The notes below the pieces were generated by a model, which was not told the origin of the DNA, did not search any database, and worked only from the letters and a program-made list of their open reading frames with translations. From the NCBI RefSeq assembly GCF_000710915.1, contig NZ_BAUA01000114.1:37279-101278 (forward strand): a stretch of DNA of 64,000 nucleotides, in the 5' to 3' direction. Of this stretch, positions 6,778-14,685 are shown piece by piece. Both the position numbers and the translations under genes were made by a program. The stretch comes from Nocardia brasiliensis IFM 10847. GTDB lineage: Bacteria > Actinomycetota > Actinomycetes > Mycobacteriales > Mycobacteriaceae. The first letter of the stretch is position 1, and every line of letters starts with the position of its first letter.

Positions 6778-6980
6778 GGGTGTTCCTGGCGTTCGCTGGG
6801 TAACTGGTTTGCGGGCCGGGAGACACGGCGGCCGACGGCTTGGGGAGGCGCGATGTGGTGTGTGCTGCGCCGCGGCGCGGCCGGTGCATCGGCAGCGAGG
6901 CGCGGCGAGTGCCGCGGCGGGTGTGGCCCGTGTTCGCGCGCGGTCGTGAGTTGCGTTCTACAGCCGGGTACGTCTCTGGG

Positions 6981-7004
6981 TTGGTAATGGTTGGTATGTA
7001 ATGG
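6981..7004. other. locally AT-rich stretch beside the iterons
   Basis: TTGGTAATGG is followed at once by TTGGTATGTAATGG, a repeat that is clearly AT-richer than its surroundings. It could serve as a DNA unwinding element for the candidate origin. The rest of 6778-6980 holds no convincing gene. Confidence 0.35.
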
Positions 7005-7018
7005 TGGAGGTGCTCAGG

Positions 7019-7194
7019 TGGCACATAGACTTGTTCGAAATGGCACCTAGACTCTGCCCAGATGGCACATAGACTTCCTCGGGCCGTCCATGTCTGAGTG
7101 TTGTGAATGGCACCTAGACACGCCCCTTGTGGATAACTCCAGGTGCCATCTGGGCTACCTGGACAGGGTCCGGCGGGCACAAGTCCAGGTGTCA
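7019..7194. repeat. iteron array, candidate prophage replication origin
   Basis: The motif TGGCAC(A/C)TAGACT occurs at 7019, 7041 and 7063 with exact 22-bp periodicity, then at 7108 (45 bp on, about two periods). Related inverted copies lie at 7138-7148 (TCCAGGTGCCA) and 7182-7194 (AGTCCAGGTGTCA), with a partial direct copy at 7156. Regular spacing of two helical turns, flanking AT-rich DNA, a DnaA box inside the array and an adjacent Rep-like gene are the standard layout of an iteron origin. Confidence 0.65.
7128..7136 (-). promoter_or_regulatory. perfect DnaA box
   Basis: TGTGGATAA, the exact complement of the consensus TTATCCACA. It lies inside the iteron array, supporting use of host DnaA at this origin. 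Confidence 0.65.
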
Positions 7195-7587
7195 CCCATG
7201 ACCCCCAGACAATTCCGTCTCGTCCGGGTCCAACAGCGCGATGTCGGGCGAATACGGCATGTCCAACGGCACCGTCAACCGGTAGCTGTCGCTTTGCTTG
7301 GCGTGCCGATTGCCTTGCTTGACCCTCTGGATCAACCCCAGCTCCCGCAGATCGGAGAGCGCGCGTAAGACCGTCCGCCGCGACACCTGCATGACGATCT
7401 CGAGCCGATCGACCCCCGGCTCGACCCGCGTGCCGTCCGGATTCGCGTACGTCGACAGCATCAACGCCAGATATTTCGTACTCGACGGGATGCGCGCCCG
7501 GCGCACGATGCGTTCCCACTCGAACCGATCCACCCCCCGTAACCCGGCATGTACCGGTGCGCCGTCGTTGTCCGGACTCGCATGCAC
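7192..7587 (-). CDS. winged-helix replication initiator-like protein
   Basis: 131 residues from a GTG set by GGAGG at 6-base spacing. Residues about 28-95 form a winged-helix domain (RIPSSTKYLALMLSTYANPD, then VSRRTVLRALSDLRELGLI, then a basic wing RVKQGNRHAKQSD). This layout is seen in actinophage proteins annotated as helix-turn-helix or replication-initiator-like (remembered). The iterons and DnaA box directly follow the gene, so a role in binding the iterons is a reasonable inference. A simple transcription factor is the alternative. Confidence 0.6.
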   Translation of the reverse strand: MHASPDNDGAPVHAGLRGVDRFEWERIVRRARIPSSTKYLALMLSTYANPDGTRVEPGVDRLEIVMQVSRRTVLRALSDLRELGLIQRVKQGNRHAKQSDSYRLTVPLDMPYSPDIALLDPDETELSGGHG

Positions 7588-7605
7588 GGCACACCTCCAA
7601 CTGCC

Positions 7606-7869
7606 CTACTCCTGGCCTCTGTGCCACCCGGGCACCTCCTTACGCAGCCGCTCGAGCTCGTCGAGCAGCGTGATCAACAGATCGGGATGCACTGCGCCGC
7701 AATAGGCCCCAGCCCGGCCACCGAGCAACGCCTCGACGTTGGCGGACCAGACACCCGGACCGCCCCCGTCGTACGGCCAGCCGGGCTCGTGGGTCTCGGC
7801 GAGCGTCCGGGCCGCCAGCTCGCGCAACTCGGCGATCTTCTCGCTGCGGATGCGATGGACTAGGGGCAT
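7606..7869 (-). CDS. prophage protein, unknown function
   Basis: 87 residues, helical at both ends (IRSEKIAELRELAARTLAET and LLITLLDELERLRKEV) with a Gly-Trp-rich middle (GWPYDGGGPGVW). The start overlaps the DUF5131 gene stop by 10 bases. Small proteins of this shape often follow DUF5131 genes in phages, but no function is known to me. Confidence 0.55.
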   Translation of the reverse strand: MPLVHRIRSEKIAELRELAARTLAETHEPGWPYDGGGPGVWSANVEALLGGRAGAYCGAVHPDLLITLLDELERLRKEVPGWHRGQE

Positions 7870-8924
7870 ACGACCCCCGGATATTCGTCCCACGTGCGGC
7901 CGTCGAGTTCGCGCCCGGCAGCCTTCTTGCCGACACGGCGCATGATCTGCCGGAAGCCCATGTCGTCCAGCGGTGGGCCGACCAGCTTCTCCGGATGCCG
8001 GAAGATGCCCATGCCCACGCCCACGGGAGCCCAGTCGCCCCACTGTTTGAAGAAGAACGGCACACCGGCCTGGCAGCATTGGTCACGCAGCGAGCGCGCC
8101 CAATCGGGATGCATCGGGCGGGCACCCGGGCCGGTCTCGCCCCCAGCAACTACCCAATCCACACGCCGTCGATCTGGGCACGAGAACGTACACATCCCAC
8201 CCGGGAAGTCATGTGTTGGGCAGTGCGAGCGCCTGATATCGACCGGCCCGAGCAGCGGTTCGGCGCTGATCCACCGCACTGCGGCGGGAGTGTCGAGCAG
8301 CTGCGGAATGCGGATGTCGGCCCAGCGCTGCGACTCGACCGAGACGCCGAGCCAGACGTTCGGCAGCGGCCGGGGAAACCAGCGCGGGCCCTCCATCCAG
8401 TCGTACAACGGGTATGCCGCGCCCTCGGGCGGCTCGCCCATGCTGTCGAGCATGTCGGCGAACAGCCGCGCCCGTGGCGAGCTGTACACGGCGCGAACGG
8501 CTTCCGGTCCGCGCGGCAGCGGCGCGCCCTTCACGGTCTCGTCGCCGGTGTTGTCGTGCCAGCGCTTCAACCACGACCGCATCCGCGCGGGCCGCTTGGT
8601 GAGGGTCTGGAACGTGTGCTGTGGCGCCTGCGCCATCACTTCCCAGACCCGCGCGATGTAGCCGTCGGGTACGTCCTCGTGGAACAGGTCCGACATGCTG
8701 TTGACGAACACGCGGCGCGGCGACCGCCAGCGCAGTGGCTTGCCGAGCCGGTCGGGATGCAGCAGGACGCCGGTCGACGCACCGATCTGCGGCCCGTCGA
8801 ATCGCCTGTGCGCCATGCGCATCGGCGGTGTCCGCTCGATGTAGCAGTGGTCACAGCCCTCGCTGATGCGCGTGCAGCCGGTGGTGGGGTTCCAGGTCTC
8901 CTCGGTCCATTCGATCGCCGTCAT
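7860..8924 (-). CDS. DUF5131 family protein (phage Gp37/Gp68)
   Basis: 354 residues, full length for the family. The N-terminus has the signature IEWTEETWNPTTGC with Cys 17, 24 and 27 (C-x6-C-x2-C), a cluster reminiscent of radical-SAM or metal sites. Further family landmarks are RVFVNSMSDLFH, FQTLTKRP, LPNVWLGVSVE and the C-terminal VDWVVAGGETGPGARPMH and FFFKQWGDW. The family is widespread in phages; its reaction is unproven. Starts by ATGA overlap. Confidence 0.85.
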   Translation of the reverse strand: MTAIEWTEETWNPTTGCTRISEGCDHCYIERTPPMRMAHRRFDGPQIGASTGVLLHPDRLGKPLRWRSPRRVFVNSMSDLFHEDVPDGYIARVWEVMAQAPQHTFQTLTKRPARMRSWLKRWHDNTGDETVKGAPLPRGPEAVRAVYSSPRARLFADMLDSMGEPPEGAAYPLYDWMEGPRWFPRPLPNVWLGVSVESQRWADIRIPQLLDTPAAVRWISAEPLLGPVDIRRSHCPTHDFPGGMCTFSCPDRRRVDWVVAGGETGPGARPMHPDWARSLRDQCCQAGVPFFFKQWGDWAPVGVGMGIFRHPEKLVGPPLDDMGFRQIMRRVGKKAAGRELDGRTWDEYPGVVCP

Positions 8925-9229
8925 AACTGCCCCGGCTCTCGCAGGTCGGCCGGGCGGCGGGCGTTGCATCCCTGCGTGGCGTGTATCTGCTCGAACTCGG
9001 CGGCGATGCCGCGCAGGGCCTGCGCAGCGACGGCCAGGCACGGGGCGCGGTCGTCGACCTTGACGAAATTCTGAATCGTGCCCGGCCGGTCCGGATCTCG
9101 GGAGATCAGAATCCGGATACCGGCATAGGTGTACAGGTCATCTTCGAGCCGATCGGCTTCCGGGCCGGGACGCTGGTACGTCTTCGTGATGGGGATCGGC
9201 CCGCGCCTGCGTCGCTTGAACGGATTCAT
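8921..9229 (-). CDS. prophage protein, unknown function
   Basis: 102 residues with a very basic N-terminus (MNPFKRRRRGPIPITK) and a central IRILISRDPDRPGTIQNFVKVD that looks like beta strands. It may bind DNA. It lies between the sliding-clamp fusion and DUF5131, coupled to both by 4-base overlaps. Confidence 0.55.
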   Translation of the reverse strand: MNPFKRRRRGPIPITKTYQRPGPEADRLEDDLYTYAGIRILISRDPDRPGTIQNFVKVDDRAPCLAVAAQALRGIAAEFEQIHATQGCNARRPADLREPGQL

Positions 9230-10233
9230 TGGCCCGCCTCGCTGTCGCTGTCACGGGTGGCCAGCAGATCGGCTAGCAGGCTCGGCAGGCTCTCGGCGGG
9301 CACGAGGACATCGCGGCGGCCGTTGATGTTTCGGGGACCGACGATGCCGCGCCCGTCCATCTCGTCGATCAGCCGGTTCGCCTTGGCGAAGCCGAGGCGA
9401 AGTTTGCGCTGCACCATCGACACCGAGGCGATCTGCGTCGACACCACCAGATCGACCGCTTGCATGAACAGCTCGTGTTCGGGGTCGGACTCGGGGCCGG
9501 CGGGCGGGTCCGGCTCGTGCAAGGCGGTTGCCGCGGCGACGATTTCGGGTAGGCGCCGATCCCATCCCTGCGCCCAGTCACGGGCGCGAAGGTCATCCGC
9601 GGGACGGATGCGGGGCATCAGCATGCCGAGGAACGATTCCCCGCAGCGCATCAACAATCCGCGAGAGGCGACGTGCGCCTCGATCTCGAGCGGCTCGCCG
9701 TAGGCGTTGGCCGCGGCCTTGAAGCGGGCGAGGAACTCGCCCCCAACCACCATGTCGGCGAGCAGCGTCGGGCCGGAACCGTGTTGCTCGGCAATCAGTT
9801 TCGGGACCACGCACAGGATGCCGGTATCGGCGGGTAGCCGCGGGACCTTCAGGGCGCGGCCGTCGAGCATGCCGGAACAGTCGGTGACGGTGACGTGCTC
9901 GGGCGCGATGTCCAAGCGCAGCATGTAGTCGGGTTCATCGGCGCCGCTGTCCTTGCCCGCCTTGAAGATCGCGAGGATCTTCTTCACGTCGTCGGGCAGA
10001 AGGTCCACCGCGCAGCCTTCGATGTCCTCGCCGTGCCAGATCGACACGATCGCCAGACCGGCAGTGAACCGGTCGGTCGCGGTGACCGTGATGTTCTCGG
10101 TATCGACCGCGAGCCGCACGCGGTGCACGCTCGGCATTTCGTCTTCAGTGCAGGCGTGCACGATGACTGCGGTCAGGGCGTGACGTAGGTCGGCGGTGCC
10201 GACGGTGATAGAGATGGCGATAGAGGTGCTCAT
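9226..10233 (-). CDS. sliding-clamp-like protein fused to an FtsK-gamma domain
   Basis: 335 residues. Residues 1-240 resemble DnaN: the opening strand and helix (ADLRHALTAVIVHACTEDEM), then VRLAVDTENITVTATDRFTA, match the first clamp domain, followed by a second clamp-like repeat. Residues 253-311 (ELFMQAVDLVVSTQIASVSM to NGRRDVLV) match the FtsK gamma winged helix, which in FtsK reads oriented KOPS sequences. Joining a clamp to a gamma domain is unusual. It probably acts in phage DNA replication or loading; the exact role is inference. Only about two clamp domains fit before the gamma domain, where DnaN has three. Confidence 0.7.
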   Translation of the reverse strand: MSTSIAISITVGTADLRHALTAVIVHACTEDEMPSVHRVRLAVDTENITVTATDRFTAGLAIVSIWHGEDIEGCAVDLLPDDVKKILAIFKAGKDSGADEPDYMLRLDIAPEHVTVTDCSGMLDGRALKVPRLPADTGILCVVPKLIAEQHGSGPTLLADMVVGGEFLARFKAAANAYGEPLEIEAHVASRGLLMRCGESFLGMLMPRIRPADDLRARDWAQGWDRRLPEIVAAATALHEPDPPAGPESDPEHELFMQAVDLVVSTQIASVSMVQRKLRLGFAKANRLIDEMDGRGIVGPRNINGRRDVLVPAESLPSLLADLLATRDSDSEAGQ

Positions 10234-10517
10234 TCGGGTTGGCCTTCGGGGGTGTTGGAGAGTCCGAGCACCGCACGCACGATGTGCTCGGCCTGCCGGA
10301 ACTCGCTGTCGTCCTTGATGACTCGCGACTCATAGGCGGCGAGCACATTCGCCTTGCGCTGCTCGTCGACCAGTTCGCCGAGGCGGGCCTCGATGGCGAG
10401 CAGTACCCGGGCGGTGGCCTCGCTGGCGATCGGGATCGCCTGCTCGCTGCCGTACGGGTGCCGGAGCTTGCTCAGGACGCTTTCGGCGGCGGCGCGGTGG
10501 TTCTCGGCGTCGCTCAT
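10230..10517 (-). CDS. helical prophage protein, unknown function
   Basis: 95 residues, predicted almost wholly helical (AAAESVLSKLRH, ATARVLLAIEARLGELVDEQ). It sits between the clamp fusion and a tiny Cys-rich protein, coupled at both ends (ATGA and TGATG). No family is recognised. Confidence 0.55.
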   Translation of the reverse strand: MSDAENHRAAAESVLSKLRHPYGSEQAIPIASEATARVLLAIEARLGELVDEQRKANVLAAYESRVIKDDSEFRQAEHIVRAVLGLSNTPEGQPE

Positions 10518-10642
10518 CAGTCCTCCCCGCAGTAGCAGTCGCCGTCATGAGCACCACAACCGGCGCACATGTCGTTCGCCTCGCGATAGGTCATTTCGGC
10601 GCAGTAGCACTCGCCCGCGGGGCAACCGCGAGGGCAGCTCAT
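10517..10642 (-). CDS. 41-residue Cys-rich protein
   Basis: Eight Cys in 41 residues: MSCPRGCPAGECYC, then CAGCGAHDGDCYC. The two halves repeat a C-x-x/x-C...C-x-C pattern, suggesting two metal sites. The start overlaps the DnaQ-like stop (ATGA) and the stop overlaps the next start (TGATG). Confidence 0.6.
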   Translation of the reverse strand: MSCPRGCPAGECYCAEMTYREANDMCAGCGAHDGDCYCGED

Positions 10643-11286
10643 CGCGCACCGCCGGTGATCTGGTCGTACAGGCGCATCGCCCACTGGGCGTCACCCATCG
10701 CGGTGTGCCGCTCCTCGTCGGTCGGCGGCTCGACACCGCAGGCTCGCGACAGCACGTCGGATTTCCAGGGCAGAGTGAGCGGCATCGAGTCCACGTCGCA
10801 ATCGATGGGCGCGTCCATGCATGCGAGGCTCGAATGCCCATGTGCGGCGAGCCCATACCGCCACCCGACCGCCAGGGTCTCGACGTCGATCAGGTGGTAA
10901 TGCCACGCCGGGCACAGCCCGTGTCGGCGCAGCATCGCCGCCAACACCTCGGTGTCGAAATTCGGTACAGCGCCGACGATATGGGCATCGCGGGTCCACT
11001 GTTCGACCAGCCGGGCGGCCTCAGCTTCAGGGAGCAAGCGGAGCGAGTCGTCCGGTGCAGCCTTCGCCCTGTTCCATCCGTCGGCGTAGCACTCGTGCCG
11101 CTGGTGGAAGCGGCCGATCCGCAGCCCGATCAACTCGGCCCCGGACAGGTCTACGTCGCTCACCTGAATGAGGACCGATCGGTCACCGACGCCGTCGTCA
11201 CGCCGAATCATGGCGACTTCCCACGCGCGCCGATCCGTATGCAGGCCGGTGGTTTCGCAATCAAGAAAGCAAAGGGGCGCGCTCAT
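10639..11286 (-). CDS. DnaQ-like DEDDh 3'-5' exonuclease
   Basis: 215 residues. Exo I motif FLDCETTGLH with Asp9 and Glu11. Exo II is probably in GAVPNFDTEVLAAML, and the DEDDh His/Asp lie in RHTAMGDAQWAM. These are the metal-binding residues of proofreading-type exonucleases. No polymerase domain is attached, so it may trim ends in recombination or proofread in trans. Coupled to both neighbours. Confidence 0.8.
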   Translation of the reverse strand: MSAPLCFLDCETTGLHTDRRAWEVAMIRRDDGVGDRSVLIQVSDVDLSGAELIGLRIGRFHQRHECYADGWNRAKAAPDDSLRLLPEAEAARLVEQWTRDAHIVGAVPNFDTEVLAAMLRRHGLCPAWHYHLIDVETLAVGWRYGLAAHGHSSLACMDAPIDCDVDSMPLTLPWKSDVLSRACGVEPPTDEERHTAMGDAQWAMRLYDQITGGAR

Positions 11287-11768
11287 TTGAACTGGCCTTT
11301 CGTGTTGCGGGTACGCCCGAGATAAGCCGGGCGGCGATTGCGCGCCTGCTCGCTGGTCGTCGCCCAGCGGCAGTTATCGGGCGAGTACGGCCCGTCGTTG
11401 TCGACGCGATCGAGGCTGCGGCCCGCGGGTCGCTCGCCCATGTCGGCGACGAAGTTCCAGAAGTCATCCCGCCACCGCTGGCACACCTCGATTCCGCGAC
11501 CGCCGTATCGCACGTACGCGTGATGAGTTGTGCGCAAACAGCGCCCGATCATGTCGAGGTAGGTGTCGTAGAGCGGATGCTTCGATTTGCCGCCGCGCCA
11601 GTTCGCGTTGCGCTCATCTGGTCGGGATGGTCGCGACTTCACCGAGCAGCTGTAGCCGCAGAACTTTTTGCGCTCGCTGGCGAACTTGACCGTGAAGCCC
11701 GTCCCGCAATGCGGGCACGCGCGACGAAGCGGACTTGCGTTGTCGAGGAAGACCAGAGGTGCGCTCAT
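11283..11768 (-). CDS. HNH-like phage endonuclease with N-terminal zinc finger
   Basis: 161 residues. Residues 18-42 hold CPHCG and CGYSC, a zinc ribbon. Residues 58-150 match a common phage family annotated as HNH endonuclease: YGGRGIEVCQRWRDDFWNF, then ADMGERP, SLDRVDNDGPY and NCRWAT followed by EQARNRR. Many relatives are free-standing homing-type genes. The first nine codons (MSAPLVFLD) mirror the start of the next gene, the DnaQ-like exonuclease (MSAPLCFLD). Confidence 0.65.
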   Translation of the reverse strand: MSAPLVFLDNASPLRRACPHCGTGFTVKFASERKKFCGYSCSVKSRPSRPDERNANWRGGKSKHPLYDTYLDMIGRCLRTTHHAYVRYGGRGIEVCQRWRDDFWNFVADMGERPAGRSLDRVDNDGPYSPDNCRWATTSEQARNRRPAYLGRTRNTKGQFK

Positions 11769-12163
11769 ACCCGGACACCTGCGTTCGCCGTGACGACGCC
11801 GGATCGCACGGCGTCCTCGATCAACTCATCGAGATACTCACGCGCTGACGAGTCGAGTTGGTCGGGCGTGAACAATTCGCGGGCCTCGTCGGCGGTGAGA
11901 CCGAGCGCCTTCCGGGCATACTCGGCGATGAGGCGGTCACCGCCCGGTGTCGACACTTCGAACGCGAGGCAACTGCCCAGCTCTGCGAAGATCGGTTGCG
12001 CGCCGTCGAGCACGGCGGTCCACCCGGCGATACATCCGGCCGTACCGCCAGCGCCTGCGTCGTCGCGGTAGAAAATCGTTTGGTCGTGCTGCGCAGGGTG
12101 GGCGTGCACATGCTCGCTCACCCGGCGGGCGAGATCGAGTTGTGCTGGCGTGGTGATCGGCAC
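11765..12163 (-). CDS. prophage protein, unknown function
   Basis: 132 residues from GTG (VPITTPAQLDL), preferred because GGGGGAG lies 7 bases upstream; an ATG six codons earlier would overlap recT. Features are a helix ARRVSEHVHAHP, a CIAGW turn and a C-terminal acidic helix bundle with ALGLTADEARELF. Similar 'CIAGWAV...LGL...LF' proteins are common in actinobacteria and phages without known function. Confidence 0.55.
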   Translation of the reverse strand: MPITTPAQLDLARRVSEHVHAHPAQHDQTIFYRDDAGAGGTAGCIAGWTAVLDGAQPIFAELGSCLAFEVSTPGGDRLIAEYARKALGLTADEARELFTPDQLDSSAREYLDELIEDAVRSGVVTANAGVRV

Positions 12164-12167
12164 GGTC

Positions 12168-13454
12168 TCACTCCCCCGCATTCGGGACGCTAGTGGGGCC
12201 GAGGGCTTCGGCGACGGTGTCTCGGGCGTTGCTCTGCGCCTCGTCGGCGATCAGCACGCTGAGTTCGGCGAGGACGTCAGCGGCTTCGGCGTCAGTGAGC
12301 GCGTGCGGGCCGGGGATGTCGTCGCGCTTGAGGAAGGTGCGCAGGAAGAGAATCTTCTTGTCGTCGGTGTCCGCGCCGAGCTGGTCGAGCATCTGGGCGG
12401 CGTCGGCCCACCATCCTGGCGCGGCGTCTACCTGCGCAGTGTCTGGTTTTGCGCCCTCATTCGAGGCGGGCTCGTCGAGCGCGCCGGGCACCATCGCGGC
12501 GAGTTCGTTGGCGACGGTGCGGGCCTCGACGCCGGTCAGATCGGCGGCAGTGCCGATCATCCGGCCGAGCCGCTTGGACAGCCAAGCAAGTTTCTCGTCG
12601 ACGGTGCGGCGGCCGTGCCGGTCGAGCTGCGCGCCGAGGCGGCGTTGCTCGGCGAGCGAGGACATGGTGTCCTCGTCGGCGGCCGGGGCGGGGTCGGTCT
12701 GCCTGCCTTCGGCGAGGACATCGGCAGCGTTCACCCGCTCGGCGGTGGCGTGCACCGGCGCGACCGGCGACCCGTCGGGGTTGATCGCCTGTACAGCGTC
12801 TTCGAGTTGGACGCCGGCGAAGTCGTCGGGGTACGCGCGCCGCCACGCCTGCGCCTCGGCGCATTTGGCGGTCTGGTTGGCGGGCATCTTGCGCCACATC
12901 GAGTTTGGTGAACCGTCGGCGTTGGTCTGGACGAATTCCGAGTACATCGCCACACCGACGTGCGCCTCGCCACCCCGGAAGATCGTGAACTTCGCTGCGG
13001 CAGGCGGGTTCTTGGGATCAAGCCAGACGTCTTGCCAGTCCCCTCCGTCGGCGGCCTTCCAATACGGGCCGTCGACGCGGATGACTTCGCCCTCGCGTTT
13101 GGCTGCCTCGCGACCGTTGCGGCGGAATCCATCGATGCCCGTTTGGATGGTCCACTTCATCACCCAGTCCTCGACCTGGCGACGCTGGCTTTCGTCCCAG
13201 TACTTCACCTTGGTCCGGCGGCCGATCATGTAGATCTGCTTGCGGAACGGGTCGAGCCCGGTGGTCTGGCAGACGTGATGGAACACCTGCAAGTCGCCCT
13301 CGGAGGCGTCCTCGATGCCGAGCTGACGCAGCGCGGCTACCTGCTGCGGGGTGAACTTGGTTTGGTCGGGTGCGAGCGCGATCTCCGACCGCACGGCGGC
13401 CCGGGTCACCGGCGGTGCGGATTGCTCGGCAACAGCGATTTCGGTGGTGGTCAT
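12168..13454 (-). CDS. recT: RecT/Bet single-strand annealing protein
   Basis: 428 residues. Residues about 40-260 match phage Bet/RecT: FTPQQVAALRQLGIEDAS, VCQTTGLDPFRKQIYMIGR, IDGFRRNG, then KCAEAQAWRRAYPDDFAGV. The C-terminal 170 residues are helical and unlike the core; they may recruit partners. Such proteins anneal complementary strands made by a 5'-3' exonuclease. The ATG overlaps the stop of the RecE-like nuclease by one base (TGATG). Confidence 0.9.
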   Translation of the reverse strand: MTTTEIAVAEQSAPPVTRAAVRSEIALAPDQTKFTPQQVAALRQLGIEDASEGDLQVFHHVCQTTGLDPFRKQIYMIGRRTKVKYWDESQRRQVEDWVMKWTIQTGIDGFRRNGREAAKREGEVIRVDGPYWKAADGGDWQDVWLDPKNPPAAAKFTIFRGGEAHVGVAMYSEFVQTNADGSPNSMWRKMPANQTAKCAEAQAWRRAYPDDFAGVQLEDAVQAINPDGSPVAPVHATAERVNAADVLAEGRQTDPAPAADEDTMSSLAEQRRLGAQLDRHGRRTVDEKLAWLSKRLGRMIGTAADLTGVEARTVANELAAMVPGALDEPASNEGAKPDTAQVDAAPGWWADAAQMLDQLGADTDDKKILFLRTFLKRDDIPGPHALTDAEAADVLAELSVLIADEAQSNARDTVAEALGPTSVPNAGE

Positions 13455-14347
13455 CAGGCGTGGTCCTCTCGGTAAACCCATGCAGGCTGGGAGATTTCGT
13501 GAATGTCGTTGCCGTAGCCGGGCCAGTCGTCGGCGTCGCGGCAGCGGGCAAAGGTGTCGATGGCGCGCCGGTTACGGTCGCGACCGAGCGCAAGGAACTC
13601 GCGGGGCACGCGGTTGATCGACACCAGGTGCGGCGGTCGGCGGCCGACCGCGACGAGCAGGAAATCGGCGTCGACGTCGTTCTCGGCCAGGCCCTCGACG
13701 TACCAATCGTCTTGCTGGTGGTAATGGAATTTGCGGATGTCGGCCGAGAAAGTGCGCGGGTCGGCGAGCTCGCAGGTCTTCACGTCGAACGCGAGCGCCT
13801 TGCCCGACGACGGCGAGATGTAGAGGGCATCCACACGGAACCGCCGGCGGATGCGGGTCTCTGGGTCGAGGAACCAGCCCGACACCTCGCGGTCGCTCAC
13901 CTCGAGCCGCGGCCCGATGACCGGGTGCAGGCGCACCTGATCGGCCATGGCGACCGCGTGGCGGTACTTCTTGGACAGCAAGGGGATCTCACCGGCGGCG
14001 CGGTGCTTGCGCCGCAATTCCTGCTCGGCCTTGCGGTTCCAGTTGTCGGCATGGATCTCGACCACGGGCGCACCGACACCGAGGGTCAGCGAGTGCACCG
14101 CGCTGCCGAACTCCATGGTCTCGTTGACCTCGTGCACGACAGGGTGCGTCCAGTCGTACCACCACTGTTCGGGCACCGTGTCGACGAGCTTTTTCGCCCC
14201 CGAGCACGACAGCGCGGTCAAATCACCGTGGTAGTCGCCCTCGTCGTACCCGTAGTACAAACCGGGCTCCGGCGCCGGTGCCGGTTCGGGCGCGCAGTGC
14301 CAGCACGCCTCGCGGTCGAGGTCGGTCACGTCGCAGATGTCGTTCAC
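13454..14347 (-). CDS. RecE-like PD-(D/E)XK exonuclease
   Basis: 297 residues from a GTG in GTGA overlap with the preceding stop. Landmarks: LSCSGAKKLVDTVPEQWWYD, MEFGSAVHSLTLG, then the nuclease core FRVDALYI...ALAFDVKTCELAD, with Asp...D-x-K metal and catalytic residues, and the helix Q-x-DWYVEGL. This is the RecE/Cas4-like exodeoxyribonuclease VIII type that pairs with RecT to make recombinogenic 3' ends. It is directly coupled to recT. Confidence 0.8.
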   Translation of the reverse strand: MNDICDVTDLDREACWHCAPEPAPAPEPGLYYGYDEGDYHGDLTALSCSGAKKLVDTVPEQWWYDWTHPVVHEVNETMEFGSAVHSLTLGVGAPVVEIHADNWNRKAEQELRRKHRAAGEIPLLSKKYRHAVAMADQVRLHPVIGPRLEVSDREVSGWFLDPETRIRRRFRVDALYISPSSGKALAFDVKTCELADPRTFSADIRKFHYHQQDDWYVEGLAENDVDADFLLVAVGRRPPHLVSINRVPREFLALGRDRNRRAIDTFARCRDADDWPGYGNDIHEISQPAWVYREDHA

Positions 14348-14685
14348 GCCAGCACCGGCCCGTCGACGAATTCCCATTCGATGTACTCGCCGTTGAAGTG
14401 GGTGCTGATCGGGCCTGCCACGCCGGGGGTGATCTCCGACTCGGCGAGCATCTCGGGCATCGGATCGATCGCGCCCCAACCGGCGTTATCGAAAAACGAC
14501 GCCATCCAGCATTTTTCGTGTAGTACGAACGGGTGCTCGTGGTCGCCGCGTGTCCAGACCTCGCATTCGCAATCCGGGAAGCTGTGGCACTCCGCATCGC
14601 GGTCACCTCGGCAGGTGAACTCGATCTTCGGGGAATCGGCGGTGCCGGTGATCGCCACGAAATGCAGGTGCGGATCGACGCTCAC
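14344..14685 (-). CDS. Cys-containing prophage protein, unknown function
   Basis: 113 residues from GTG (GTGA overlap). Cys/His positions in FTCRGDRDAECHSFPDCECE and HEKCW suggest a zinc-binding domain; the remainder is beta-rich. Similar small proteins occur in Streptomyces and mycobacterial phages (remembered). No function known. Confidence 0.55.
   Translation of the reverse strand: MSVDPHLHFVAITGTADSPKIEFTCRGDRDAECHSFPDCECEVWTRGDHEHPFVLHEKCWMASFFDNAGWGAIDPMPEMLAESEITPGVAGPISTHFNGEYIEWEFVDGPVLA

Noticed and set aside
7019..7119. Evenly spaced repeats as a CRISPR array
   Set aside because: The repeat is only 13 bases with 9-base gaps, and the DnaA box and Rep-like gene fit an origin better.
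6770..7191. Minus-strand frame continuing past the winged-helix gene through the iteron region
   Set aside because: In this stretch it is Pro/Arg/Ser-rich without domain features and runs across the iterons; the frame overlapping the winged-helix gene is a shadow.
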